A DNA stretch of 64,000 bases from Selaginella moellendorffii (taxonomy: Eukaryota; Streptophyta; Lycopodiopsida; Selaginellales; Selaginellaceae): the NCBI RefSeq assembly GCF_000143415.4, contig NW_003314279.1:641824-705823 (forward strand). Reading direction: 5' to 3'. The notes below the pieces were generated by a model. The model ran no database searches and was not told the origin of the DNA. It was given only the letters and a program-made list of their open reading frames with translations. Shown piece after piece: positions 10,111 through 19,944 of this stretch; the stretch's first letter is position 1, and the number at the start of each line of letters is the position of its first letter. A program made the translations under genes and the position numbers.

Positions 10111-11256
10111 TGTAAGCCACAAATTTTTCCTTTCTAATTTGCCAGCTTACCTCGTCTATTCGACCAACACTGCCTTGGCTTGTGCTAAGTTCCCTCGCCA
10201 AAGTTCTCGCCTATTGTACCAGCTCCTACTTGGTCCTACTTGGTTTCAGCTACTCACTGCACGAGCAATGGAGCGTTAGCCTTCCATCCACGGATTCCCA
10301 AATCTCTCCCAATCCCCCTCCCCAGGTTAGACTGGACTTAAGGTTCGGCTACACTCCCCACAGGCACAAGCAGCCAAGCACACCAAGCCTCCAGGTTCTT
10401 AACACCCCTTGGTACAACAAGACTTGATCATGGGACCCTCTAAATCCCAAGCCTTGGGTGCAACACTTGCTTCGGGACATTGGGGCGAAACACCGTGGCC
10501 TAACGTCCCAGTATGGGTACCTCTACCCCCGACTTCCATCCCGAAGGGAAGGCCCAAGCCCCTAGGAAGGGTGAGGACCAATGAGCCACAAGGTACTCAA
10601 GTGGGGCACCACTCCACATGAGCCAAGAGCATCGCAGTCGATTTCCCTTTCGGGAGTGGGAGCTGCTCTTGAGCACTTCCCTGGGTGGCCCCTTCGGCAC
10701 CACCCAAGCCCATGCTCACTCCCACCCAAGGCCCCTCGGCCCCAGTCTCAACCTCAAGTCAGTTTGGAAGCACCACTGGAGAGTTCCTTCAAGACTGATT
10801 CCTAGACCTCATTATCCCTACTATACTTTTGGAACCCCCTGCAGCCGCCCCCCCCCCCGGGAGATGCATGCTTTGGGCTTTCACCCCTTGACTTGTATTA
10901 GTATTTGGACTTAGTCTCAGATTCGATCTCGGACCTAACTTCGGATTCGGTCTCGGACTCGATCTTGGACTCGATCTTGGACCCGATCTCGGACTCGACT
11001 TCGGACTCGACCTCAGACTCGGTCTCGGACCCGATTTGGATCTTGGACTCCATCTCAAACTCGGTCTCGAACTCGGTCTCGATCTCGGTCTCCGATTCAG
11101 CCTCGGCTCGATCCTAGACTCTATCTCGAACTCGGTCTCAGAGTCGGTCTTGGACTCGATCTTCGACTCGGTCCCATCCGATGAACTCTTTGTCATTTTG
11201 GTCAAGCTTTTGGGGATCCTTTAGCCTACGACATCTCGGGGAGTTGGTTCCTTACA
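10111..11256 (-). repeat. LTR (3' LTR of the minus-strand element)
   Basis: 1146 bp with TG..CA termini, beginning tgtaag and ending cttaca on the plus strand. It is nearly identical to 14261-15411 over long stretches, for example from ctattgtaccagctcc through the next ~110 bp. On the minus strand the adjacent sequence at 11257-11268 is GT-purine rich (gggtggtggagt) and is the likely polypurine tract. Confidence 0.95.
10905..11180. repeat. Hexamer-based minisatellite inside the LTR
   Basis: Imperfect tandem copies of units such as tcggactcga, tctcggactc and tcggacccga fill about 275 bp. The same tract recurs at 15060-15330 in the other LTR with small copy differences, so it was part of the element before the last transposition. 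Open frames across it (Ser-Asp or Arg-Ser-Pro repeats) are by-products of the repeat. Confidence 0.9.
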
Positions 11257-11699
11257 ACTCCACCACCCATAGAAGAAGTTCGATGCCCATATCGAACGTC
11301 TCTTTTTATCCTACGACTTGTTGGCCATGTCTCCGGGGGCATCCCCCCACTTAGCGGTGTGCCTAAGTTAGCCTCCCCGGCCAAGAGCCCATGACAAAGG
11401 AATATAGGTGTCCCTATACCCCTCACCTCACCACGCCCTAGTATGGGGTCGGGACTTGAACCCAGCCTTGCTTTACTAGGGGGTTGGGACTCGAACCCAA
11501 CCTCCGTAAAATACGTTTAGGGATTCGACATCCTCATGGGGAGTTGGGCATAGTGCCCTACGCTTGGTCGACCTAGCAAACCTATGCTAATTAGCTTACC
11601 TTCGGCGTGCCTTCGGGTCCCAACATATGCCACTTGCTCAACTTTGCAAATTGATATTTTTAATTGAACTTTGCATAAGTACATAGAGTTTTGCCTTGC

Positions 11700-12110
11700 A
11701 AAAATTCCTCCACTAGATCTTACGCGTTCGCTAGGTTCTCCTCCGGTTCCTATGTTGCTTCGCAGTGTGGAAATCCTTTCCACTTCACATGGAACTCTCT
11801 CACCTCGCGTCCTTGTCGCTTGCTCTTGCGCGCATTGAGGATGGCCTTGACTTCGTATTCCTCTTTCCCTTGGATAACCTCAAGTAAAGGTCTTACTTGG
11901 TCCTTGCGAAGCAGATCCTCAAAGTACGGCTTGAGTAAGTTCATGTGGAACACTGGGTGCATCTTCCCCATCTCTCAAGGAAGTCGGAGTTGGTAAGCCA
12001 CTTTACCGATTCGTGCCTCAATCTCGTAAGGCCCCGCGAACCTGCTTAAGGAATTCAAGATCAATTCATTTATAGGAATACATGCATTTTTGCCTTTGGG
12101 TCAACTTCCG
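11700..12110 (-). pseudogene. Integrase C-terminus and chromodomain, broken
   Basis: Minus-strand reading gives the linker typical of chromovirus integrases (MHPVFHMNLLKPYF) followed by a chromodomain (EYEVKAILNARK ... FHVKWKGFP). The conserved Trp codon that should precede EPEENL reads TAG (about 11747), and a further stop follows, so the chromodomain ends prematurely. Upstream the RFAGPYEIEARIGKVAYQLRLP segment is in frame with a stop. Chromodomains of this class direct integration to heterochromatin. Confidence 0.8.
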
Positions 12111-12111
12111 G

Positions 12112-12351
12112 CTAATTCCACTTGGTAGCCTGAGGTTCTTGGTGTTCAGCCACACGTTCTCCCCAGCTTGGAACTCTTTTGGTTCGCGTACTTGGTTTGC
12201 CTAACCTAACATACCCTTTGTCCACCAACTCCTCTAGTTGGCACTTGAGCTCCTTGAGTTCTTTTTTGTTCAAACAATAGGGGGGACGAACCACTGCCTC
12301 AGCACTCTCAACCAGCTCAATCTTATGTTCTATCGGTCGTGCGGGGGGCAA
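12112..12351 (-). pseudogene. RT N-terminus fused by deletion to the integrase tail
   Basis: The start resembles the Gypsy RT entry segment (LPPARPIEHKIELV then LVDKGYVRL). Within a few codons it changes to sequence that, in the next frame, reads QVREPKEFQAGENVWLNTKN, a region found after the integrase core. The junction at about 12190-12215 therefore marks the internal deletion. All catalytic RT motifs, RNase H and the integrase DDE core are absent. Confidence 0.8.
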
Positions 12352-12554
12352 CCCCGCCGGTAGCTCCTCCGGGATGGTATCCTAGAATTGGTCTAACACC
12401 CACTGGATCACTAAAGGTACTTCTTCCGTTTATGTCTTTTTGTCACTCTTCACCGAGAGTAAGCACAAAAATGTTGCCTTAGTTCCTTTAGTGAGTTGTC
12501 CCCTCGTAGACACAAGGTTTAAGCAGGAATCTTTGGCCTTGCTTTGCCCTACCT

Positions 12555-12953
12555 TTAGATCCTAGGCCTCCACCCTAGATCTTTTTCCTTGGGCATTTGT
12601 AGTACCACAAGGTTTCTACCTTGTCCATGCAGGGCTACCACAAACTGATTGAACCAATCCATTCCGAAGATCACGTCAAATCCCACCATATCCAACACGG
12701 TGAAATCCATGTCCACCTTCCAAGTCCCCACTTTGACTCTCGCTTGTCGAAGTACCTCATCGGTGCTTTGGCTACCTTGAACAAACTCTATAGTCCTTGG
12801 TTCGCCTAGCCGCTGCACTGTTAGTCCGGCTTGCCGGACTATGTCTGCAGCCACAAAATTATCTGAAGCACCCGTGTCAATAAGGATCTTAACAAAGGTA
12901 CCTCTAAGCTTCCCTCGGAGGGCTAGTAGATGTCGCAAATGACTCTCTACCAA
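12555..12953 (-). pseudogene. Retroelement aspartic protease domain
   Basis: The active-site motif VKILIDTGASDNFVAA and the C-terminal strand VIFGMDWFNQF are intact in a 132-codon reading frame. It is separated from gag and RT by stops, so it is probably no longer part of a polyprotein. It belongs to the Gypsy RVP family, which processes Gag-Pol. Confidence 0.85.
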
Positions 12954-13029
12954 AGTTGCTCGTGTAATGAGTAACTTTGAGTTAGGGACTGGATCACATA
13001 CCTCAGTTTAGACTTCACCCGACTTGATG

Positions 13030-13160
13030 GCTATATTGGCTCTGGCCTTCTTCGGGTAGGGACATTCCCTCAAAAAGTGTCCCGCTTCACTGTAGTTGTA
13101 GCATACGTTGTTTCCCACGCTGCTATACGACTTGACCTTTTTATCCGTGGGTTTGTCTCT
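13030..13160 (-). pseudogene. Gag zinc knuckle with a mutated cysteine
   Basis: On the minus strand the knuckle reads CYNYSEAGHFLRECP. The expected CX2CX4HX4C pattern has Tyr in place of the second Cys (Cys to Tyr needs one G-to-A change). RNA packaging by this copy would be impaired. The frame is interrupted relative to the gag ORF just upstream. Confidence 0.75.
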
Positions 13161-13328
13161 TTTCGCTTGACTCCCCCACGTACTCGCTCGCTGGCCACCG
13201 GATTTGCCTTTCCGGAACCCCGAGGACTCATTCTTAGAGAAACTCTTCTTGAATTTCCCTCAGCTATACGTTCCCCTTGGTTTGGCCCCTTTGCTAAACG
13301 TGGACCCCAACCCTGTTGTGTTTCCCTT

Positions 13329-14201
13329 TCACAGGTTATCGTTGAAATGCACCTTGATGGCTGCATCCAACGCTTCCTTGTAGTTGGTCGGGTTCCACCG
13401 CATCACCTCACCGCGAGCCCAGGTTTGCAAACCTAATATGAAGGCATGGAACGCATCCATATCCCCCATGTCCGTGACAAGTATCCTCTTTGCCATAAAC
13501 CCATTCACATACTCCTGAATGGTTCCGGTCTGCTTCAGCCTACTCAGCTCGTCTCTTAGATGCAGAGTAGCATTCGGAGGAACGTAAGTCGTGCGGATCC
13601 TCGCCTTCATCATTTCCCAAGTGGCCACCGGTCCTTCATTGGCCTCTATCGTTCTCCACCAAGACTTGGCATTATCTGCCAAGTATGGTTTTGCACATGG
13701 GACCTTCTCCGAGCTTGGTAACCGCAACGCTCGGAAGTAATCCTCCATATCATAAAACCAATCCTCCACCATCTTATAGTCATTCACTCCCTTAAAGACT
13801 GGTGGGGGCTTTGGTTTGTACTTGGGAACTGCCTGAGGGACTGATTCCACTTCGGTCTGTTCGACCTTGTTTGGTTCTGCCTCAGTCCCTACCGAAGGGT
13901 CCGCACCCTCTGTGCTACTAGCATCTGCAGTCTTTTGCTTTTTCTTCCGCTTCTCGTCACGCTTTAGCTTGCGTACGAGAGTCTCCAGTAGGGTGTTGGT
14001 CTGCGCCAATTGTCCTTCTAGAACGTCCAATCGAGCCTTGGACGACCGAACCTCGCCACCGGACTCCTGTTTGGAAGTTTCCTCACTGGAGTCCTCCTCA
14101 TGCATGGATTCCTCATCCATAGCCTCTTGTTCGACCAGAGGCTCCAACTCTGGCGGAGGTTCCGTCTCCGCCTGGGTTCGCTTACGCCCTGCCTTTACCA
14201 T
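13329..14201 (-). CDS. gag: Gypsy Gag protein (290 aa open frame)
   Basis: The N-terminal ~110 residues are acidic and Ser/Glu-rich with a short coiled-coil-like stretch (LDVLEGQLAQTNTLLETLVRK). The retrotransposon gag domain follows (FKGVNDYKMVEDWFYDME ... YLADNAKSWWRTIE ... RDELSRLKQTGTIQEYVNGF). The frame is open from ATG 14201 to 13329, placed 60 bp inside the element from its LTR. The zinc knuckle lies downstream in a shifted frame. This ORF could still produce capsid-like protein. Confidence 0.85.
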   Translation of the reverse strand: MVKAGRKRTQAETEPPPELEPLVEQEAMDEESMHEEDSSEETSKQESGGEVRSSKARLDVLEGQLAQTNTLLETLVRKLKRDEKRKKKQKTADASSTEGADPSVGTEAEPNKVEQTEVESVPQAVPKYKPKPPPVFKGVNDYKMVEDWFYDMEDYFRALRLPSSEKVPCAKPYLADNAKSWWRTIEANEGPVATWEMMKARIRTTYVPPNATLHLRDELSRLKQTGTIQEYVNGFMAKRILVTDMGDMDAFHAFILGLQTWARGEVMRWNPTNYKEALDAAIKVHFNDNL

Positions 14202-14245
14202 CTCCCAGCAATCTGCCTCTATCCTTCGCTAGAACTGAGGAAAAG

Positions 14246-14257
14246 GCTCCGATACCA
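14246..14257 (-). promoter_or_regulatory. Primer binding site, initiator-Met tRNA type
   Basis: On the minus strand the sequence just inside the 5' LTR reads tggtatcggagc, one mismatch from the usual plant primer site tggtatcagagc. It sits three bases from the LTR end at 14261, which fixes the element's orientation. Confidence 0.85.
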
Positions 14258-14260
14258 AAT

Positions 14261-15411
14261 TGTAAGCCACAAATTTTTCCTTTCTAATTTGAAAGCTTAC
14301 CTCATCTATCCAACCAACACTGCCTTGGCTTGTGCTAAGTTCCCTCGCCAAAGTTCTCGCCTATTGTACCAGCTCCTACTTGGTCCTACTTGGTTTCAGC
14401 TACTCACTGCACGAGCAATGGAGCGTTAGCCTTCCATCCACGGATTCCCAAATCTCTCCCAATCCCCCTCCCCAGGTTAAACTGAACTTAAGGTTCGGCT
14501 ACACTCCCCAAGGCACAAGCAGCCAAGCACACCAAGCCTCCAGGTTTCTAACACCCCTTGGTACAACAAGACTTGATCATGGGACCTTATAATCCCAAGC
14601 CTTGGATGCAACACTTGCTTTGGGACATCGGGGCGAAACACCGTGGCCTAATGGCCCGATATGGGTACCTCTACCCCCCAACTTCCATCCCGAAGGGAAG
14701 GCCCAAGCCCCTAGGAAGGGCGAGGACTAATGAGCCACAAGGTACTCAAGTGGGGCACCACTCCACATGAGCTAGGAGCACCGGAGTCGGTTTCCCTTTC
14801 GGGAGTGGGAGCTGCTCTTGAGCACTTCCCTGGGTGGCCCCTTCGGCACCACCCAAGCCCATGCTCACTCCCACCCAAGGCCCCTCAGCCCCAGTCTGAA
14901 CCTCAAGTCAGTTTGGAAGCACCACTGGAGAGTTCTTTCAAGACTGGTTCCTAGACCTCACTATCCCTACTATACTTTTGGAACCCCCCGCAGCCCCCCC
15001 CCCCCCCCCCCCTTGGGAGATGCACGCTTTGGGCTTTCACCCCTTGACCCGTATTAGTATTTGGACTTAGTCTCAGATTCGATCTCGGACTCGATCTCGG
15101 ACCCGACTTCGGATTTGGTCTCGGACTCGATCTCGGACTCGATCTCGGACCCGATCTCAGACTCGACTTTGGACTCGACCTCGGACTCAGTCTCGGACCC
15201 GATTTGGATCTCAGACTCCGTCTCGAACTCGGTCTCAATCTCGGTCTCCGATTCGGCCTCGGCTCGATCCCGACTCTATCTCGAACTCGGTCTCAGAGTC
15301 GGTCTTGGACTTGATCTTCAACTCGGTCCCATCCGATGAACTTTTTGTCATTTCGGTCAAGCTTTCGGGGATCCTTTAACCTACGACATCTCGGGGAGTC
15401 GGTTCCTTACA
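14261..15411 (-). repeat. LTR (5' LTR of the minus-strand element)
   Basis: 1151 bp, TG..CA termini, pairing with 10111-11256. It contains the same hexamer minisatellite (15060-15330) and a poly-C tract (14996-15012) that is longer than the matching tract in the other LTR. Small indels and scattered substitutions separate the copies, so the insertion is not brand new. Confidence 0.95.
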
Positions 15412-15416
15412 GTCCG

Positions 15417-18330
15417 CTATTAGGCATGTGATGAAGTTAGTCACACTTATCGGCATTATCAACATTTTCCAGATTGACAACCTCTATTTCTTGGGTGGAG
15501 ACTTTAGTGTCAATAACATCCTGTTGGTGTTATTGTAGTGGAAAGTCTAGACACTAAGATGCTTATAGGAAACAAGGAGTTGTGTGAATAGTGGAGGGTT
15601 CTTGCATGAATAAGTTAATGACCCTTCCATATTTCATTTGGGAGTATCATCAAGGGGTTCACTCAGCACCAGTTCATCTAGTGTTTATTTTTCAAGTTTA
15701 TTTTATAACAAGAGATCTCCTTTTATTCTTTTTGTGTTAGTTGGTATAGGCTTGAGTTTATCTTCTATTGCTCGGCATGTTTCCACATGTTGCCGTCTAT
15801 ATTTGCGTTGTGTTGCAGAGCTAATTTTCATTATTTATAGTAATGACTGTACACATGCATATGCACGGGATGAGGCAGACCTAATTGTGTGTGTAGGCGA
15901 TCTCGAGCTTAAGTTGCAGTTGTTATGGGTGGTGCTGAGTCAAGCTTTTGACCTCATTCTTGGTATGAATTGGTTGCAATGCAATCATGCCAAATGTGAC
16001 TTTGAGGTTTCTCTCCCTTGTTTTATACTTCTTTAGATTTTTTCATTCCTCTTATTTTTATTCCTTTTTGTCCCTTTATGTTTACTTCTACTTCCATCAT
16101 ATTTGACTCCCTATTACTTCCTTTTTTGTTTCTGTCTTATTCCTTTATTCCCTCTTCCGATCCCTTTGACGATTTTTGTGTTGTAGTGGTTGACCAATTT
16201 ATAAGTATGTTGACCTCTTTGAATTTGACCTGTCATCTAAGGCCAAGATTGCAATATATTATCCCATTCCAATTGGGGATGCTTGTCCAATCTATGTTTC
16301 TATTCATCGTCGGTTACCAAAAGAAATCAAAATTGAAGAAGCTTGATAGGAGTATTCATTTCTGCATTGACTATCATTTGTTAAATGAAGTGATGATTTT
16401 GGATGTGTACCTTCTCCCTCATACTACTGATCTTATAGATTGTCTAGGGAGAAGTCATTGGTTCACCAAGTTAGATCTTGCTTTTGGGTATTAGCAAGTG
16501 CCAATAGCTGAAAAAGATATTTCTAAGATTGTTTTTCGTACATTATGTGGTTTGTACAAGTTCTTGGTGATGCCATTTGGTTTGAATAATTGTAAGATCC
16601 TGAATTTAAACTTTCTGGGAGGTCACCCAACCCAATATTATTCAAACCCAAGAACGCTTAACCCCAAATATCCCAAGACCCTTAACCGATTGGAAGGGGG
16701 GGTGCACTTTTATTCATGTGCCCTTTCCCTTTATATTTAAACCCCTATGGATTGTCTCTCGAGTCATTCCTTTTGGTTGCTTACAACAATATATTAGTCA
16801 CTTTCCAATGAATGATGAACGAAGTTCTTTGTGATATGTCGGAAGTGACTACTGACTTTATCAATAATGTTTTAATCCACTTAGAGGGGACATTGGAGGA
16901 ACACATTTGTGATGTTTGTAAGGTGTTAGATCAACTACGGGAAGTCAATTTAAAGCTTAAACAGTCAAAGTGCATATTTAAGTCCAAGGGCATGACCTAT
17001 CTTGGGTACTATATTTCACATAAAAATTTGCAAGTTGATCTTGACAAACTTGTGACTATTTTAAATTTTTTTACTCCAAAGTGTGTGAATGATGTGTAGC
17101 ACTTCTTAAGCAAGGTGCAATATCTTAGTTGTTTTATTGATTATTTTTTTTATTGCACTACACCATTGCAAATGTTGCTGAAGTCATCAACATCATCTTT
17201 CATATAATCTATGGACTGTGAGTAGATGTTTACGGATCTCAAAGAACTATTGACAACTCCTCCAGTTTTGGCATATCCTAATTACACTTGGCCTTTCACT
17301 TTGCACGTGGATGTTTTTTATATCAGTTTTGGAATTGTGTTGATGCAAGAGAGCTCAAGTGTGCTTAATCAGTGCCATCCCGTTGCATATATCAGCCATA
17401 CATTACAACCAGTGGAGATGAACTACTCCATAATAGAGAAGGAGTGTTTAATATTTATTTGGGGTTTTGAGAAACTTTATATATATCCACATGGTTCTCA
17501 AACATTATTAAAGGTGATTATGTTGTAGTTACTTCGTTATTAAAGCAAAAGAACTTCGTTGGTCGTATTTCTTAGTGGCCTTTAAAGTTTTAGATATATG
17601 ATTTTGATGTTGTTTATCACTTAGGGAGTTCTATGGTTGATGCTGATGCCCTTTCTCAAGCTCTTCTTCTTTCTTAACTCTCTTTTTATGGTTTTGACAA
17701 GTTTGTTATTCTAGTATTTATGGAGTTTTTGGATGAGGATTTTGTGCTGTCGGCAACTGTTGTATGTGATGTTTAATATCCATAAAGTGTAAAGAAAAAT
17801 TTACTTTCCCTTAATGAAGTTTGTGAAGTTCAAAAGATTGAGCCATGGATTCAAAAGTTTCGTGATGGGTTTAAGAATCTTTCATCACTTGTTGATGACT
17901 TGCCATTTTAACATTTACATTCTCAATATCACCTTGAGGATGGTCTTCTTTATTTTGTTGGGACGAATTCTGATGATCATTTATGATTGATGGTGATTTC
18001 AATTTTTATTCTATGCTTTCTTTATATTTACTATGATTCTCCTATTCTAAGTGGCTATATGGGACATTGTCGTGTGATCAAGAAGTTGGGCAAATCTTTC
18101 TATTGATCGGAGATGCAAGATGATGTTATCCGGTATGTGCATAATTGTGTTTGGTGCCAAGCTCGTAATACTCCTCTTTATACTATGAAAGGACAGTTAA
18201 AGTTAATTACAATTTCCCATCCGTTTGAATTGGTGGTGTTTGATCTAATAAGGCATTTTCCATGGTTGACTACTGACAATAAGTATGTCATTATTGTTTC
18301 TGATTACTTAACTTGCTAGATGGAAGTCAG
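15417..18330 (+). pseudogene. Decayed Gypsy pol relict (protease to integrase)
   Basis: Plus-strand motifs appear in canonical Gypsy order with stops and frameshifts. Protease end: FDLILGMNWL (~15950). RT: FCIDYHLLNE and FTKLDLAFGY (~16360-16490), LVMPFGLNN (~16565), then TYLGYYISH (~17000). RNase H start: LTTPPVLAYPNY and HPVAYISHTLQP (~17250-17420). Integrase zinc-binding and core start: VWCQARNTP, FDLIRHFP and VIIVSDYLT (~18150-18315). The relict ends abruptly inside the integrase at AT-rich DNA. Two later insertions interrupt it (10111-15411 and 16591-16785). It is dead. Confidence 0.9.
16591..16785 (+). repeat. 195-bp solo LTR inserted in the RT relict
   Basis: A segment that breaks the RT frame right after MPFGLNN starts tgtaagatcc and ends ggttgcttaca, that is TG..CA with inverted tgtaag/cttaca tips. 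It carries a TATA-like tttatatttaaac near 16730. The flanking pentamers are ataat and acaat, one mismatch from a 5-bp target duplication. After the insertion the RT sequence resumes (act ttc caa). Most simply it is a solo LTR of a small LTR (TRIM-like) family. Confidence 0.75.
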
Positions 18331-18739
18331 TTATAAGCTATTATAAATTAAACATTATAAGAAAAAAATTATTAAATTTAAACTAATAAACTAATTTATA
18401 AAATTTTAAATAACTTTATTTTTTTTTTAGATTCATATATCATCTCTACTCTTATAAAGGATTGTGCATAAAGCATTTAAATTGAAAACTATTTTATTTT
18501 TGTGAATTTGAATATATATATTTTATGATAATAAATATATTTATTACTTTAAAAATATTTTTACTTAATATTCTTTTATATGGGTTCTATAAGAGTGATT
18601 AATTAATTTATAATTTATTAAATCTTTATATAGATATTTATACAAAACCTCTTTTTTGATGAGAAAACTTCAAAATCTTAAAATAATTAAAATGTATATA
18701 TTTAGTACAAGTACATAAATTACTGTAATTTAATAAATA
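18331..18739. other. AT-rich host DNA left of the Helitron
   Basis: Extremely AT-rich, no ORF or motif. It ends ...ttaataaata immediately before the CTAG terminus, giving the A of the expected A|T Helitron target. Confidence 0.7.
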
Positions 18740-18766
18740 CTAGCAGGGATCCCAGCTCCGCTGGGA
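18740..18766 (-). other. Helitron 3' terminus: hairpin plus CTAG
   Basis: On the minus strand tcccagc-gga-gctggga forms a perfect 7-bp stem with a 3-nt loop (18750-18766), followed by tccctg and CTAG (18743-18740), then T. Stem position (about 10 nt from the end) and the CTRR terminus match the canonical Helitron rolling-circle termination signal. Confidence 0.9.
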
Positions 18767-19944
18767 GAAGTAGAGAATGTTTTCAAACTGAAAAATAAAA
18801 TTTAGCAGGCTTTTTTGGTTGTCCTTATGTTTTGAGTTTAAAAACGTTCTTTACTTCTCTCACTTGACTGGATATTTGATTGATATAGGTTTTTAGACGG
18901 TTTGGGACTCAGATGTCCTTTGCTGTTAAAAGATGAAAAACACTGTGTTTACAGAACTCGAGCTTTTAGAAATAAAAAGAGAATTCATAGCATAACAAGG
19001 ACCCAACAATGAGGTATAAGTCCTCAGCTTCACATTGAATCTTTAGTGTAGCATAGCGTGTTTATTCTATAGAGCGCTACTGAGGCTTAAAGCTTTGATT
19101 TCAATCTGTGTTTGCAGCTCCAATGCTACGAAAATTTAAATCCACAATGAAAATAGAATGGATTTTAGAGACTTCCTTGCCAAATTGTCTCGTTAAGTTC
19201 TGAAGTGTTGTGTAATAACTCTCAGGAATGGAGTTCTACCTAATAAAGGATGTTTGAACTCAGCAAACATGAGAAAGGCATGCAAATTGTAATTTTAGTG
19301 TAGATGATGTTATCTGCTGATAATTCTCACAGTTGTTATTTTTTCTTTCTTTGCACCAGCAATAGACGCACTTAGATGAGTGTACTGCCAAAACACAAAG
19401 AGAAAAAGAAGAAGAAACTTGCTTAGAACTCTCAGTTGGCACGAAGAACAAAGTTCCCTACCTTCAAACTGCTGCAACAAGAGCACGGGATTTTGCCATT
19501 CCCAGTCTCGCCCTCCTCCTGTCAGGTTTTACTTTTGCCTTGGTGGGATTTTAGCGATGGTGGCATTGCTGAGTGTTCCTTGTGATGGTGGTGCTGCTGC
19601 TTATTATTGAAAAGCTGTTTTTGGATCAGCAGCGATGAGCTGTTTCAATTCTTCTGGAAATGGGATTCGCCCAAACCAGTGCCAAATTTCTTGAGGGTGA
19701 GAATTGCTCATTGCCTGCTGAGCATGGGAAAGTTTCTCGAGTCAGAGTTCTCCTTGTTCAATATCTATAACAAGTTCCATGGCACAATGCTTCTAGCCGC
19801 CATGGAATCAAGGCATGCTTGTTGTCCTTCGCTCACCACACACGTCTTATAGGTCAACTTATTCCATGTTTTTATTCTCGAAGTCTTGGTTTTGTTATAA
19901 CAAATAGTTTTGTTCATATTAGGTTTCTGAGTTCATGTTGAAGA
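18767..19944. other. Helitron interior without a clear gene
   Basis: No complete gene. Around 19790-19850 the minus strand gives a short PPR-like string (LDSMAARSIVPWNLL) followed by a stop, suggesting a captured PPR scrap. The ORF at 19260-19451 has no family resemblance. The rest may be 3' sequence of captured genes. Confidence 0.4.

Larger units (their letters stand above)
10106..15416 (-). mobile_element. Non-autonomous Gypsy chromovirus with full LTRs and target duplication
   Basis: Two direct repeats (10111-11256 and 14261-15411) start tgtaagccac and end gttccttaca. They enclose a 3.0-kb interior and are flanked by the 5-bp duplication gtccg at 10106-10110 and 15412-15416. Coding order on the minus strand is gag, zinc knuckle, protease, the first part of RT, then the integrase C-terminus and a chromodomain. 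An internal deletion near 12.2 kb removed the RT core, RNase H and integrase catalytic core. The element therefore could move only with enzymes supplied in trans. It is inserted in an older plus-strand Gypsy element. Confidence 0.95.

Noticed and set aside
10905-11224. Ser-Asp-repeat and Arg-Ser-Pro-repeat ORFs in the LTRs
   Set aside because: They arise from the hexamer minisatellite and appear in several frames on both strands; not genes.
10905-15330. Short regularly repeated units suggestive of a CRISPR-like array
   Set aside because: There are no constant repeats with unique spacers; the units are contiguous and degenerate, in a plant LTR.
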